Shown here in pieces: positions 39,118 to 47,904 of a DNA stretch of 64,000 nucleotides. How positions within the stretch are numbered: position 1 is the stretch's first letter; each line of letters begins with the position of its first letter. Position numbers and translations under genes: made by a program. The notes below the pieces were generated by a model. The model was not told where the DNA came from, made no database searches, and saw nothing but the letters and a program-made list of their open reading frames with translations. The stretch is from Tsukamurella conjunctivitidis. Lineage in GTDB: Bacteria > Actinomycetota > Actinomycetes > Mycobacteriales > Mycobacteriaceae. The stretch is from the NCBI RefSeq assembly GCF_007858475.1, contig NZ_VIGX01000015.1, positions 1 to 64,000 of the forward strand. Reading direction: 5' to 3'.

Positions 39118-40818
39118 ATGACCCAACCCGCCATGCCCGCCCACGGCCCGTCCGGATCGGACGCGCCGCTGACCATGTTCGGCCCGGACTTCCCGTTCGC
39201 CTACGACGACTGGGTCACCCACCCCGACGGGCTCGGCACCGTCCCCGAGGCCGTGCGCGGCACCGAGGTCGCGGTGATCGGCGCGGGCCTCGCCGGCCTC
39301 ACCGCCGCCTACGAGCTGGCCCGGATCGGCCTGAAACCCGTGGTGTACGAGGCAGACCGGATCGGCGGGCGGATGCGCAGCGAGCGCTTCGAGGGCTACG
39401 ACGACGACCTCGTGGCGGAGATGGGCGCCATGCGCTTCCCGCCCTCGTCGACGACCCTGCAGCACTACCTGGACCTCGCCGGGCTGCGGACGGAGGACTT
39501 CCCGAACCCGCTGGCGGAGGCCACGCCCAGCACCGTCATCGACCTCAAGGGCCGCAGCCACTACGCACGCACCGCCGCCGACCTGCCGCCGGAGTTCGCC
39601 GAGGTCGCCCGCGCCTGGGACGCCACGCTCGCCGACTACGCCGACGCCGCCGAGCTCCAGGACGCGATCCGCGCCCGCGATGCCGGCCGCATCCGGGCCG
39701 TGTGGTCGCGGTTGGTCGAGGAACTCGACGACCAGACCTTCTACGGCTTCCTCACCGCGTCGAAGCACTTCCGTTCGTTCCGGCACCGGGAACTGTTCGG
39801 ACAGGTCGGATTCGGCACCGGCGGCTGGGACACCGACTACCCCAACTCGATGCTGGAAATCCTCCGCGTCACCTGCACCGCCGCCGACGACCACCACCGC
39901 GCCATCGTCGGCGGCGCCGACCGGCTGCCGAAGCACCTCTGGGAGGACACGTTCGACGGAGCGCGGTCCGTGCGGGACCTCAACGGCGGCGCACACCGGC
40001 CCGCCGTGACGGAGATCCGCCGAACGGCCGGGCCCGGTGGCGCGCCGCGCTACACCCTCGTCGACGCGGGTGGCGAGACCCGCACCTACCCGGCCGCGAT
40101 CTTCACGGGCCAGGCGTGGATGCTGCTCAACACCATCGACTGCGACGACGACCTGCTCCCCATCGATCACTGGACCGCGGTGGAGCGCACCCACTACATG
40201 GGCAGCTCGAAAGTCTTCGCCCTCGTCGACCGCCCGTTCTGGCGCGACGTCGATCCGGCGACGGGCCGCGACACGATGTCGATGACGCTCACCGACCGGA
40301 TGAGCCGCGGCACCTATCTGCTCGACCACGGGCCGGATCGTCCCGGCGTGATCTGCTTGTCGTACACCTGGTCCGACGACTCGCTGAAGGTGCTGCCGCT
40401 GGACGTGAACGCGCGGCTGGACCTGATGCTCAAGTCGCTCGGCGAGATCTACCCGGGCGTGGACATCCGCAGCCACATCATCGCCACCCCGAAGACGGTC
40501 TCGTGGGAGACGGAGCGGTACTTCATGGGCGCCTTCAAGGCGAACCTGCCGGGGCACTACCGGTACCAGGAGCGGCTCTACACCCACTTCATGCAGGAGA
40601 AGCTCGATCCGCGACACCGCGGCTTCTTCCTCGCCGGCGACGACATCTCGTGGACCGCCGGGTGGGCCGAGGGCGCCCTGCAGACCGCGCTGAACGCGGT
40701 CTGGGGCGTTGTGCACCACCTGGGCGGGAGCGCGCCGTCGACCAATCCCGGACCGGGCGACGTCTTCGCCGACATCGCCCCGATCCGGCTCGGCGACGAG
40801 CGGGGAACGCGGGCCTAG
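39118..40818 (+). CDS. flavin amine oxidase/monooxygenase (probable arginine 2-monooxygenase)
   Basis: 566 residues, ATG at 39118 after GAGGAG. FAD-binding VAVIGAGLAGLTAAYELA with the following VVYEADRIGGRMRS, and a C-terminal FAD motif GDDISWTAGWAEGALQTALN typical of tryptophan/lysine 2-monooxygenases. These oxidatively decarboxylate an L-amino acid to the amide. With the amidase and ureohydrolase of this operon, L-arginine is the best substrate guess. No signal peptide. Last gene of the operon, convergent with the P450 gene. Confidence 0.85.
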   Translation: MTQPAMPAHGPSGSDAPLTMFGPDFPFAYDDWVTHPDGLGTVPEAVRGTEVAVIGAGLAGLTAAYELARIGLKPVVYEADRIGGRMRSERFEGYDDDLVAEMGAMRFPPSSTTLQHYLDLAGLRTEDFPNPLAEATPSTVIDLKGRSHYARTAADLPPEFAEVARAWDATLADYADAAELQDAIRARDAGRIRAVWSRLVEELDDQTFYGFLTASKHFRSFRHRELFGQVGFGTGGWDTDYPNSMLEILRVTCTAADDHHRAIVGGADRLPKHLWEDTFDGARSVRDLNGGAHRPAVTEIRRTAGPGGAPRYTLVDAGGETRTYPAAIFTGQAWMLLNTIDCDDDLLPIDHWTAVERTHYMGSSKVFALVDRPFWRDVDPATGRDTMSMTLTDRMSRGTYLLDHGPDRPGVICLSYTWSDDSLKVLPLDVNARLDLMLKSLGEIYPGVDIRSHIIATPKTVSWETERYFMGAFKANLPGHYRYQERLYTHFMQEKLDPRHRGFFLAGDDISWTAGWAEGALQTALNAVWGVVHHLGGSAPSTNPGPGDVFADIAPIRLGDERGTRA

Positions 40819-40820
40819 CC

Positions 40821-40849
40821 CTCGCCCGCCACGCTCAATCGCGGGCGAG
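40821..40849. terminator. terminator between amine oxidase and P450 genes
   Basis: CTCGCCCGC/GCGGGCGAG (40821-40829 and 40841-40849), 11-nt loop. It lies across the convergent 3' ends; the P450 stop codon falls inside the loop. Confidence 0.6.
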
Positions 40850-42332
40850 TGCGGTCACCAGGCCGCCGGCCCCCGGGATCATGGTGACGTTGCGGTGCTT
40901 CGGCTGTTCCGCGGGCGCGTCGGTCATCGCGAGGTCCACGCGCTTGAGGATCTGGGTGACCACCACCCGCAGCTCCGCCATCGCCAGCCCGGCGCCGAGG
41001 CAGCGGCGGTTGCCACCGCCGAAGGGCATCAGCTTCTGCGGCGAGGGCTTGACGCCGAGGAACCGCTCGGGATCGAAGGCGTACGGCCGCGGGTACAGCT
41101 CCTCCCGGTGGTGCAGCAGCAGGATCGAGATCAGCGCGATCACGCCGCGATCGACGATGTAGGGCCCGAACTGCCAGTCCGACAGCAGCTCCCGCGCGAC
41201 CACGGGCACCACCGGGCGACTGCGCATCGACTCGTTGATCAGCGCCTCGAGATAGGCCTCGTCGTCCTCGCGCGCGGCGAGGACCGCGCGGCGGTACACC
41301 TCGGGGTTCCGGGTGAGACGCTCGAAGGTCCAGGCCACCGAGTTCGACGTCGTCTCGTGCCCCGCGAGCACGAGGGTGAGCAGCTCGTCCCGGATCTCGC
41401 TGTCGCCCAGGGGCGCACCGTCGTCCCCGCGCGCCGCCATGAGCACCGTCAGGATGTCGGAGCGGCCCCCGCCGTCCGGACCGTCGGCGCCCTCGCGACG
41501 CCGCTCGGCGATCACGGCGTAGATCGCCGCGTCCAGGGGGCGGAGCACCATCTTCAGGACTCCGCGCGGCTCTCGGCTGCGCGCGTTCACCAGTTGCACC
41601 ACGGTCGCGAGCGGGTGCGTCGACAGGTGCAGCAGTCGGATCATGGACGACCGCACCGCGCTTTCGGCCCGAGTCGCGCCGGATTCGTCGTCGATGCCGA
41701 AGACCGCCGACATGATCACGTCGAGCGTGATCTGCTGCCCGATGTCGGCCAGCGCCACCGGCTCCCCCCGGCGTCCACTCGTCGATCCGGCGCGCGGTGG
41801 CCGCGTCGATGCGCTGGTGATACTCGATCACCGCGCGCCCGTGGAACTGCGGCAGCAGTAGGCCCCGCTGCTGCTTGTGCCGCGGGCCGACCGCCGTGAG
41901 CACCGAGTCCGGCCCCACGATGGGACGCAGCGGCGAGAACCGGGTCGCCGACGGCGCACCGTCGGGCCGTGACATCAGCGAGGCGATGTGCGCGGGATTG
42001 GACACCATGACGATCCGCCCCGGGCCGCCCGCGAACTCGGATCGGAAGACGTCGCCGTACCGGTCCACCGCGCGGAAGATCACGTCGCCCTCGCGCAGCG
42101 TGTAACTCAGTGACGCACGCAGCGGCCCCATCGGGAGCGCGGGCGCGGAGCACAGGTCGGCCGCGCCCGCCTCGTCGACCGGGCCCGCTTGGTCGGAGGT
42201 CCCGCCGCTGATGCCTTCGCGGGCGGGATCGCGGAGGTGCCAAGCGGGTTCCGGGATCGAGAGGGTGCGCGCGACGGTGCCGCCGAGCCCACTGCCGATG
42301 CCGGATCGGACGGTGCGTGTGATCGTGGTCAT
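40835..42332 (-). pseudogene. cytochrome P450, frameshifted
   Basis: The N-terminal frame starts at 42332 (MTTITRTVRSG) and runs to about 41770; the rest continues in another frame from 41763 to 40835. The break is a run of six G on the coding strand (41764-41769). With five G the protein reads DEWTPGEPVALADIGQQIT without interruption, about 498 residues. The remainder is a normal P450: AGHETTS in helix I, NESMRSRP (ExxR) and the haem loop FGGGNRRCLGAG. Either a recent mutation or an assembly error in a homopolymer. Confidence 0.85.
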
Positions 42333-42392
42333 ATCGTCCTCCTACGTCGATTGTGCACGTCGGGCACGACGTGCGGGCGGTGCAGCGGATCG

Positions 42393-42545
42393 TCAGGGAA
42401 CGACGGTGCCGAGCGGCCCGGTCCGGTGGTCGCGCTCGGCCATCGCGCGGTGGATGTCGCGCGCGGCGAAGTCGAGGCCGTCGCTGTCGTGCGTGAGCCA
42501 CACGATGCCGACGACGAACGCTGCGATGACGAGAACGGTGATCAT
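42393..42545 (-). CDS. small membrane protein (50 aa)
   Basis: ATG at 42545 after GGAGAAGGAGAAGG. One N-terminal hydrophobic helix (MITVLVIAAFVVGIVWL) is followed by a short hydrophilic tail with DFAARDIHRAMAERDHR. It lies 60 bp upstream of the P450 start on the same strand and is probably cotranscribed. Function unknown. Confidence 0.65.
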   Translation of the reverse strand: MITVLVIAAFVVGIVWLTHDSDGLDFAARDIHRAMAERDHRTGPLGTVVP

Positions 42546-42719
42546 GGCCTTCTCCTTCTCCCGACGCCCGGTGTGTGTTCCGAGTCACTGTCGACGCTAC
42601 GAAGACAGACCGCGCAGGTCAGCGTGCCCAGGACGGGATTCGGGTTCGCCCGGGGGCGGGCACCGGCCTCCGCCCACGGGTGGAGGACCCCACATCCCGG
42701 CGGGACTACGATCGGGCTC

Positions 42720-43913
42720 ATGCGCTGGCTGCGGTGGTTGGAGGCGCGGTACGCGCGCGCCTTCGCCGCGATCGGTTACGAATACCCGCCGTACTACATG
42801 ATGATCACCGAGGCGGCGATGCTCGCGCTCGTGGTCGAGGCGATCCTGCCGCGCGTCCTGGCGAGGCCGGAGGGCCTCCAATGGGTGTTCCTGGCCGTGG
42901 CGGCCGTGCTCTCGCTGACCCACTCGGTCGCCACGCTCGTGCGCACCGACCACCTCTCCCTCACCGCGCACTCCGTCGCCACCCTCGTCTCGGCCGCCCT
43001 CTTCTGGTCGGTACCCACGACCCTCGATGTGGTCCCCCTGATCCTGGTGGTCGCCATCACCCAGGTCGCGGCCGTGACACCGATCCGGGTGACAGCCGTG
43101 CACCTCCTGGCGTACGAGGCCGTGGTCGTGACGGCCGGGGCGCTCGGCGCCATCCACCAGGCCTGGATGATCGCCCTCACCGTCGCCTTCGGTGCGGCCG
43201 TCGGTCAGTTGATGCAGAACCAGCTCCTCCTCCTGCGCGCCGAACGTCGAGCCCAGGCCACGCGATCGGCGCTCGATCGGGCGGCCATCGCCGGCGACGT
43301 GCACGACGTGGTCGCACATTCCCTCGCCGTCGTGCTGCTCAACGTCACGGCGGCCCGTCGGGCACTCGAATCCGGCGACGACCGGGACGAGGCCGTGGAC
43401 GCTCTGCGCGACGCCGAGACCCAGGGCCGAGTCGCGATGAAGGACATCCGCACCACCATCGAGCTGCTCCGGTCCGACAGCGCCGACGCGGCGCAGCCCG
43501 GCCTCGACGACATCCCCGAGCTGGTCGCCTCGTTCGAGCGCGCCGGGCTCGCGGTCGGGTTGGAGCACCGGTCACCGTCGAGCGGGCTCACCGCGGGTGC
43601 CGGCCTCGCCGCGTTCCGGGTCGTGCAGGAGGCCCTCGCCAACGCCGTCAAACACGCGCCGGGTGCGCACGTGTCCGTCCGCGTCGGCCCCGACCCGGAC
43701 GGACGGCTCGGCGTCCGGGTCGCGTGCCCTGTGCCCGACGGCGCGCGGCGCGCCCCCGGCGGTTCCGGCCTGGAGGGCATGCGGGCCCGTGTGGAGAGCG
43801 CGGGCGGCACCCTCGCGGCCGGACCGGTCGACGGGACATGGCTCGTCGCAGCGACGCTTCCCGCCGGGACCGGATCCCGTCCGGCCGATTCGATCCGAGG
43901 AGACCGCCCGTGA
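42720..43913 (+). CDS. sensor histidine kinase (NarL-type partner, HisKA_3)
   Basis: 397 residues from the ATG at 42720. The N-terminal 170 hold about five membrane helices. A dimerisation domain follows with DVHDVVAHSLAVVLLN (phosphoacceptor His) and an ATPase domain with FRVVQEALANAVKHAPGA (N box) and GGSGLEGMRARVE (G box). It overlaps the response regulator by 4 bp. The signal sensed is not evident; the neighbouring divergent P450 and small membrane gene are possible targets. Confidence 0.92.
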   Translation: MRWLRWLEARYARAFAAIGYEYPPYYMMITEAAMLALVVEAILPRVLARPEGLQWVFLAVAAVLSLTHSVATLVRTDHLSLTAHSVATLVSAALFWSVPTTLDVVPLILVVAITQVAAVTPIRVTAVHLLAYEAVVVTAGALGAIHQAWMIALTVAFGAAVGQLMQNQLLLLRAERRAQATRSALDRAAIAGDVHDVVAHSLAVVLLNVTAARRALESGDDRDEAVDALRDAETQGRVAMKDIRTTIELLRSDSADAAQPGLDDIPELVASFERAGLAVGLEHRSPSSGLTAGAGLAAFRVVQEALANAVKHAPGAHVSVRVGPDPDGRLGVRVACPVPDGARRAPGGSGLEGMRARVESAGGTLAAGPVDGTWLVAATLPAGTGSRPADSIRGDRP

Positions 43914-44578
43914 CCGATCGACCGATCCGCCTGCTGCTCGTCGACGATCAGGACCTGGTGCGCCTGGGGCTGCGCCGGATCCTGCGCCTCCGCGACGGAT
44001 TCGAGGTGGTCGGCGAGTGCGCCGACGGCGACGAGGTACCCACCGCCGTCGCGGAGACCGCCCCCGACGTCGTGCTGATGGACCTGCGGATGAAGCGGGT
44101 CAGCGGGATGGAGGCCACGCGGCGACTCACCGCAACCGCCGACGCCCCGCCGGTGCTCGTGCTCACCACGTTCCGCGACGACGACCTGCTGTCCGAGGCT
44201 CTCCGAGCGGGAGCGTCCGGCTTCGTCCTCAAGGACTCACCCGCGGAGGAGCTCATCCGCGCCGTGCGCCTCGTCGCGGCCGGGGAAGCGGTCCTCGACC
44301 CCGCCGTCACCGGCCGCGTACTCGAGACCTACCGGACCGCCGTACCGGCGGTCGCGGCAGCGTCGGGCGAACAGGCGCGGCTGACCTCCCGGGAGGTGGA
44401 CGTGCTCGCGCTCGTGGGGCGCGGGTTGTCGAACGACGACATCGCGGCCGAGCTCGTGATCTCGATCGTCACCGTGAAGAGCCACATCGGCTCAATCTTC
44501 ACCAAGCTCGGCGTGCGCAACCGCGCGGAGGCGATAGTCTTCGCGTTCGATCACGGCATCGTCCGCCCGGGCGGCTGA
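43910..44578 (+). CDS. NarL/LuxR-family response regulator
   Basis: 222 residues, GTG at 43910 in the overlap. Receiver domain with LLLVDDQDLVRLGLRR, phospho-Asp in DVVLMDLRM and Lys in FVLKDSP; C-terminal LuxR-type HTH (LTSREVDVLALVGRGLSN, TVKSHIGSIFTKLGVRNR). The last codons, FAFDHGIVRPGG, belong to a 64-bp tandem repeat that continues past the stop. Confidence 0.93.
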   Translation: MTDRPIRLLLVDDQDLVRLGLRRILRLRDGFEVVGECADGDEVPTAVAETAPDVVLMDLRMKRVSGMEATRRLTATADAPPVLVLTTFRDDDLLSEALRAGASGFVLKDSPAEELIRAVRLVAAGEAVLDPAVTGRVLETYRTAVPAVAAASGEQARLTSREVDVLALVGRGLSNDDIAAELVISIVTVKSHIGSIFTKLGVRNRAEAIVFAFDHGIVRPGG

Positions 44579-44704
44579 CGGCCCGCAGGGGCGGGGCCAG
44601 GTTTTCGCCCCCGATCACGGCATCGTCCGCCCGGGCGGCTGACGGCCCGCAGGGGCGGGGCCAGGTCTTCGCGTTCGATCACGGCTGCGTCCGCCCGGGC
44701 GGCT
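44540..44704. repeat. 64-bp tandem repeat at the 3' end of the response regulator
   Basis: GATCACGG starts at 44549, 44613 and 44677, exact 64-bp spacing. About 2.6 copies run from the last codons of the regulator into the gap. Each copy contains the palindrome CCGCCCGGGCGG and the G-rich stretch GCAGGGGCGGGGCC. Copies differ at a few positions (TTCGCG to CCCCCG; CATCG to TGCG). Confidence 0.85.
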
Positions 44705-44722
44705 GCCCCCCTGCGCAAGTGG

Positions 44723-44772
44723 ACACCGTTCAGTGCGGCGGAACCGCAGGTCGCACTGGACGGAAACGGTGT
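44723..44772. terminator. large hairpin between convergent genes
   Basis: Outer arms ACACCGTT/AACGGTGT (44723-44730, 44765-44772) and inner arms CAGTGCG/CGCACTG (44731-44737, 44752-44758) nest, with a 6-nt bulge on one side. It lies between the response regulator repeat and the stop of the crotonase gene. Confidence 0.6.
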
Positions 44773-44788
44773 TCGATCGGGAGGGGCG

Positions 44789-45580
44789 TTACTGGCGCTC
44801 GATGAAGACCGGCTTCTCCTTGTTCGCCGCCGCGGTGCGGGCGATCACGTGGTTCTTGCCGCGGATGAGCCCCAGCTGCAGGGCCTGCTCGACCGGGAAG
44901 GACAGGCGCGAGCCGCTGTACCAGGTGTTCTCGAACAACGCCTTCGACGCGGCCACCGCGTCGGGCGAGCGCTCCTTGAGCTTCTCGACCAGTTCCAGCG
45001 CGTCCTTCATCGGATCGGCGGAGACCCCCGTGACCAGCCCCCAGTCCAGGGCCTGCTTCGAGGTGAACATCTCCCCGGTCATGGTGAGGCGCTTGGCCAC
45101 GTCGATGGTGGTGAGCTGGGCGATGGACGCCGAGATCGACATGTCGGGGATGAGGCCCCACTTGGCCTCGAGGACGGAGAAATCCGCCTCAGTCGAGGCG
45201 TAGCGGAAATCGGCACCCAGAGCGATCTGCAGGCCGCCGCCGTAGCAGTGGCCGTGCACCACGGCGATCACCGGCGCGGGCACGCTGCGCCACGCCCAAC
45301 CGGCGGCCTGGAAGTTGTTGGCCGCCGAGATGCGCTTGGGCACGAAGTTCATGAGCAGGCGGCGCTGCTCCTTGCCGGCCGAGGCGAAGTCGAGACCCGA
45401 GCTGAACGAGCTGCCCTCGCCGGACAGGATCACCGCGCGGAGCGAGCGGTCGTTCTTCGCACGGTCGGCGGCTTTCGCGAGGTCGTCGATCATGTCCAGG
45501 GTGAGCCCGTTGTGCTTCTCAGGACGATTGATCCGCACGTGGGCGACCTCGTCGCGCACCTCGTAGTCGATGTTCGACAT
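44789..45580 (-). CDS. enoyl-CoA hydratase (crotonase family)
   Basis: 263 residues, ATG at 45580 preceded by GAGAAG. Oxyanion-hole segments SSFSSGLDFASAGKE and VVHGHCYGGGLQIALGAD; the region DFSVLEAKWGLIPDMS carries the acidic residues used for dienoyl-CoA isomerase-like or hydratase chemistry. C-terminal AANKEKPVFIER. Mycobacterial-type genomes hold many such paralogs; the specific substrate cannot be set. Monocistronic, divergent from the HhH-GPD gene. Confidence 0.9.
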   Translation of the reverse strand: MSNIDYEVRDEVAHVRINRPEKHNGLTLDMIDDLAKAADRAKNDRSLRAVILSGEGSSFSSGLDFASAGKEQRRLLMNFVPKRISAANNFQAAGWAWRSVPAPVIAVVHGHCYGGGLQIALGADFRYASTEADFSVLEAKWGLIPDMSISASIAQLTTIDVAKRLTMTGEMFTSKQALDWGLVTGVSADPMKDALELVEKLKERSPDAVAASKALFENTWYSGSRLSFPVEQALQLGLIRGKNHVIARTAAANKEKPVFIERQ

Positions 45581-45680
45581 CCGCTTCTCCTCGTTTCGCC
45601 TCGCCTTGGCCGTCACGTGCAACCCTAGCGGCCGCGTCGGTCCCCGTATGGGAAGGCACGGCTGAAGTAAAGTGACGCTC

Positions 45681-46256
45681 ATGGCGGTCACGTTGCACAT
45701 CACGGGGGAACCCGAGTCGGACGCGGTGCTCTCGGAGCATCCGTTCGCGCTGCTCGCGGGCATGCTTCTCGATCAGCAGTTCCCCATGGAACGTGCGTTC
45801 GCGGGTCCGTGGAAGGTCCTCGACAGGTTCGGCAGTATCGACCCGCGCGACATCGCGGTCGCGGATCCGGTGCGGTTCGAGGAACTCTGCACCACTCCCC
45901 CCGCGATCCACCGGTACGGCCGTGCCATGGCGGCGCGCCTGCAGACCCTCGCCCAGATCGTCGTCGACGAGTACGACGGGCACGCCGAGCGGATCTGGAC
46001 CGAGGCGTCGTCCGGCGCCGATCTCGTCAAGCGGATCGAGGCGCTGCCCGGATTCGGCGCGCAGAAGGCCAAGATCTTCGCCGCACTCGTCGGCAAGCAG
46101 CTCGGTGTGAAGCCGCGCGGCTGGGCGACGGCGGTCGGCGACTACGGCAAGGCCGGGTTCCGCTCGGTCGCGGACGTCGTCGACGGCGAGTCCCTGCAGA
46201 AGGTGCGCGCCTACAAGAAGGAGATGAAGGCGGCCGGGAAGAAGGCGGGCGCATGA
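45681..46256 (+). CDS. HhH-GPD-type DNA glycosylase-like protein
   Basis: 191 residues from the ATG at 45681 (GTG at 45672 also possible). The helix-hairpin-helix segment is IEALPGFGAQKAKIFAALVG. The early FALLAGMLLDQQFPMERAF matches actinobacterial proteins annotated as HhH-GPD base-excision repair. No iron-sulfur cluster cysteines. The C-terminus is Lys-rich. Overlaps the next gene by 4 bp. Confidence 0.85.
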   Translation: MAVTLHITGEPESDAVLSEHPFALLAGMLLDQQFPMERAFAGPWKVLDRFGSIDPRDIAVADPVRFEELCTTPPAIHRYGRAMAARLQTLAQIVVDEYDGHAERIWTEASSGADLVKRIEALPGFGAQKAKIFAALVGKQLGVKPRGWATAVGDYGKAGFRSVADVVDGESLQKVRAYKKEMKAAGKKAGA

Positions 46257-46921
46257 CCGGACCGGGTCCGTACGGCGGTCAGAATCCGAATCAGCCGGGT
46301 CAGGCCTATTCCCAGGCGATCCCGCTGCCCACCCCGCCCCGGGGGCCCGCCGCGCCGGGCCCGGTGCCCGGAGCGGCCCCGCCCCCTCCGCAGAAGCCGA
46401 ACAAGGGCCGCAACGTGATCGTGGCTCTCGTCGCCGTCGCGTCGGTGGTCGCCCTCATCGCCGCGATCGTGGTCGCCGCGCTCCTGAGCGACTCGAACGG
46501 CGCCGATCCGGGAAAGGACACCGCCTCGGCCACAACGGGGGCCGGCGCCGTCTTCCGCATCAACGACTGCCTCTACGACGTGCCCGAGGCGCCCAAGGTG
46601 GGCAACTGCGACGACGGTGGATCGCCGTACAAGGTGACGCAGGTGATGCCCGCCGGCGAGAAGTGCCGCGCGGAGCAGACCTCGATCGCGCGGGGACGCT
46701 GGTACTGCCTCACGCCGAACCTCAACGTGAACTACTGCTACACCGCTCCCGTGCCCGGGACCTGGATCAAGGCGGCCGCACAGTGCGGCGCGCCGGGAAC
46801 GATCACCGTGGTCTCCGTGGTCGGCGGACTCAAGGACTCCGGCCGGTGCTCCGGCGAGTGGGACCGCAGCTACTTCTTCGACGACCCCGTCTACACGATC
46901 TGCGCGAAGTCCTACACGTAG
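46253..46921 (+). CDS. Pro-rich single-span membrane protein with Cys-rich exterior
   Basis: 222 residues. The first 60 are Pro/Gly/Gln-rich and cytoplasmic, then one helix (NVIVALVAVASVVALIAAIV) and an outside domain of about 130 residues with eight or so cysteines (RINDCLYDVPEAPKVGNCDD, EKCRAEQ, WYCLTP, NYCYTA, QCGAPG, GRCSGE, TICAKS), probably disulfide-linked. Such LppU/SCO3933-like proteins are common in mycolate bacteria; their function is unknown. Confidence 0.8.
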   Translation: MTGPGPYGGQNPNQPGQAYSQAIPLPTPPRGPAAPGPVPGAAPPPPQKPNKGRNVIVALVAVASVVALIAAIVVAALLSDSNGADPGKDTASATTGAGAVFRINDCLYDVPEAPKVGNCDDGGSPYKVTQVMPAGEKCRAEQTSIARGRWYCLTPNLNVNYCYTAPVPGTWIKAAAQCGAPGTITVVSVVGGLKDSGRCSGEWDRSYFFDDPVYTICAKSYT

Positions 46922-46985
46922 CCGCCCGCCCCGAGGACGCCGCCGGGCGGACGAGCCCGGATCGTCGTTGAACTAGGCTGGTCGC

Positions 46986-47900
46986 GTGCCCGTCACCATG
47001 CCCCACGACCTCCCCGCCAGGGCCGTCCTGGCCGCGGAGCAGGTCTTCGTCATGTCCGACGACCGAGCGGGACATCAGGACATCCGCCCCATGCGGATCG
47101 CCATCCTCAACCTGATGCCGATGAAGGTCACCACCGAGACCCAGCTGCTGCGCCTGCTCAGCAACAGCCCGCTGCAGATCGAGGCGACCCTGCTGCGGGT
47201 CGCGAGCCACGTCTCGCGGACCACCGCGTCGGAGCATCTCGACTCGTTCTACTCCACCTTCGACGAGGTGGCCGACCAGCACTTCGACGGCCTCATCATC
47301 ACCGGTGCGCCGATCGAGCGTCTCGACTTCGAGGACGTCGACTACTGGCCCGAGATGACCCGGATCCTGGACTGGACCCGGTCCAACGTGCAATCGACCC
47401 TGCACGTGTGCTGGGGCGCGCAGGCCGCGCTCTACCATCACTACGGCGTCGGCAAACACGAACTGCCGCAGAAACTCTCCGGCGTCTTCCCGCACCGGCT
47501 CACCGATGCGCGGTCGCCGGTCGTCACTGGTTTCGACGACGAGTTCCTCGCTCCGCATTCGCGGCACACCGACGTCGCCGCGGCGGACATCGAATCGACC
47601 GGCCGGGTCGACGTGCTGGCCGTCAGCGAGGAGGCCGGCGTCTACCTGGCCGCCAGCCGGGACGGCCGCCAGGTCTACGTGACGGGCCACCCGGAGTACG
47701 ACGCGGACACGCTGGCCCGCGAGTACGCGCGGGACAGCGAGCAGGGACTCCCCGTCGCGCCGCCGGCGCACTACTTCCCCGGCGACGATCCCACCGCGCC
47801 TCCGGCCAACCGGTGGCGCGGCCACGGCAACCTGCTGTACAGCAACTGGCTGAACTACTGCGTGTACCAGGAGACGCCGTTCGACCCGAGCGGCGCGTAG
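46986..47900 (+). CDS. metA: homoserine O-acyltransferase, MetA family (acetyl-CoA type)
   Basis: 304 residues. Catalytic Cys142 in [10 protein letters not shown], His and Glu region [11 protein letters not shown], and the C-terminal [18 protein letters not shown] define MetA. Residue 111, which in characterised enzymes separates acetyl-CoA (Glu) from succinyl-CoA (Gly) users, is Glu here ([13 protein letters not shown]). It makes O-acetylhomoserine for methionine synthesis. Many relatives use the unrelated MetX instead. GTG at 46986; no other met gene nearby. Confidence 0.93.
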   Translation: MPVTMPHDLPARAVLAAEQVFVMSDDRAGHQDIRPMRIAILNLMPMKVTTETQLLRLLSNSPLQIEATLLRVASHVSRTTASEHLDSFYSTFDEVADQHFDGLIITGAPIERLDFEDVDYWPEMTRILDWTRSNVQSTLHVCWGAQAALYHHYGVGKHELPQKLSGVFPHRLTDARSPVVTGFDDEFLAPHSRHTDVAAADIESTGRVDVLAVSEEAGVYLAASRDGRQVYVTGHPEYDADTLAREYARDSEQGLPVAPPAHYFPGDDPTAPPANRWRGHGNLLYSNWLNYCVYQETPFDPSGA

Positions 47901-47904
47901 CCGG

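Noticed and set aside
39061-40719. 552-residue ORF on the minus strand
   Set aside because: It lies opposite the flavin monooxygenase, whose FAD motifs are clear. Long antisense frames are common at this GC content, and it has no recognisable domain.
42575-44578. 667-residue ORF covering the two-component system
   Set aside because: Only its last 222 codons are the response regulator. The earlier part is an out-of-frame shadow of the histidine kinase gene.
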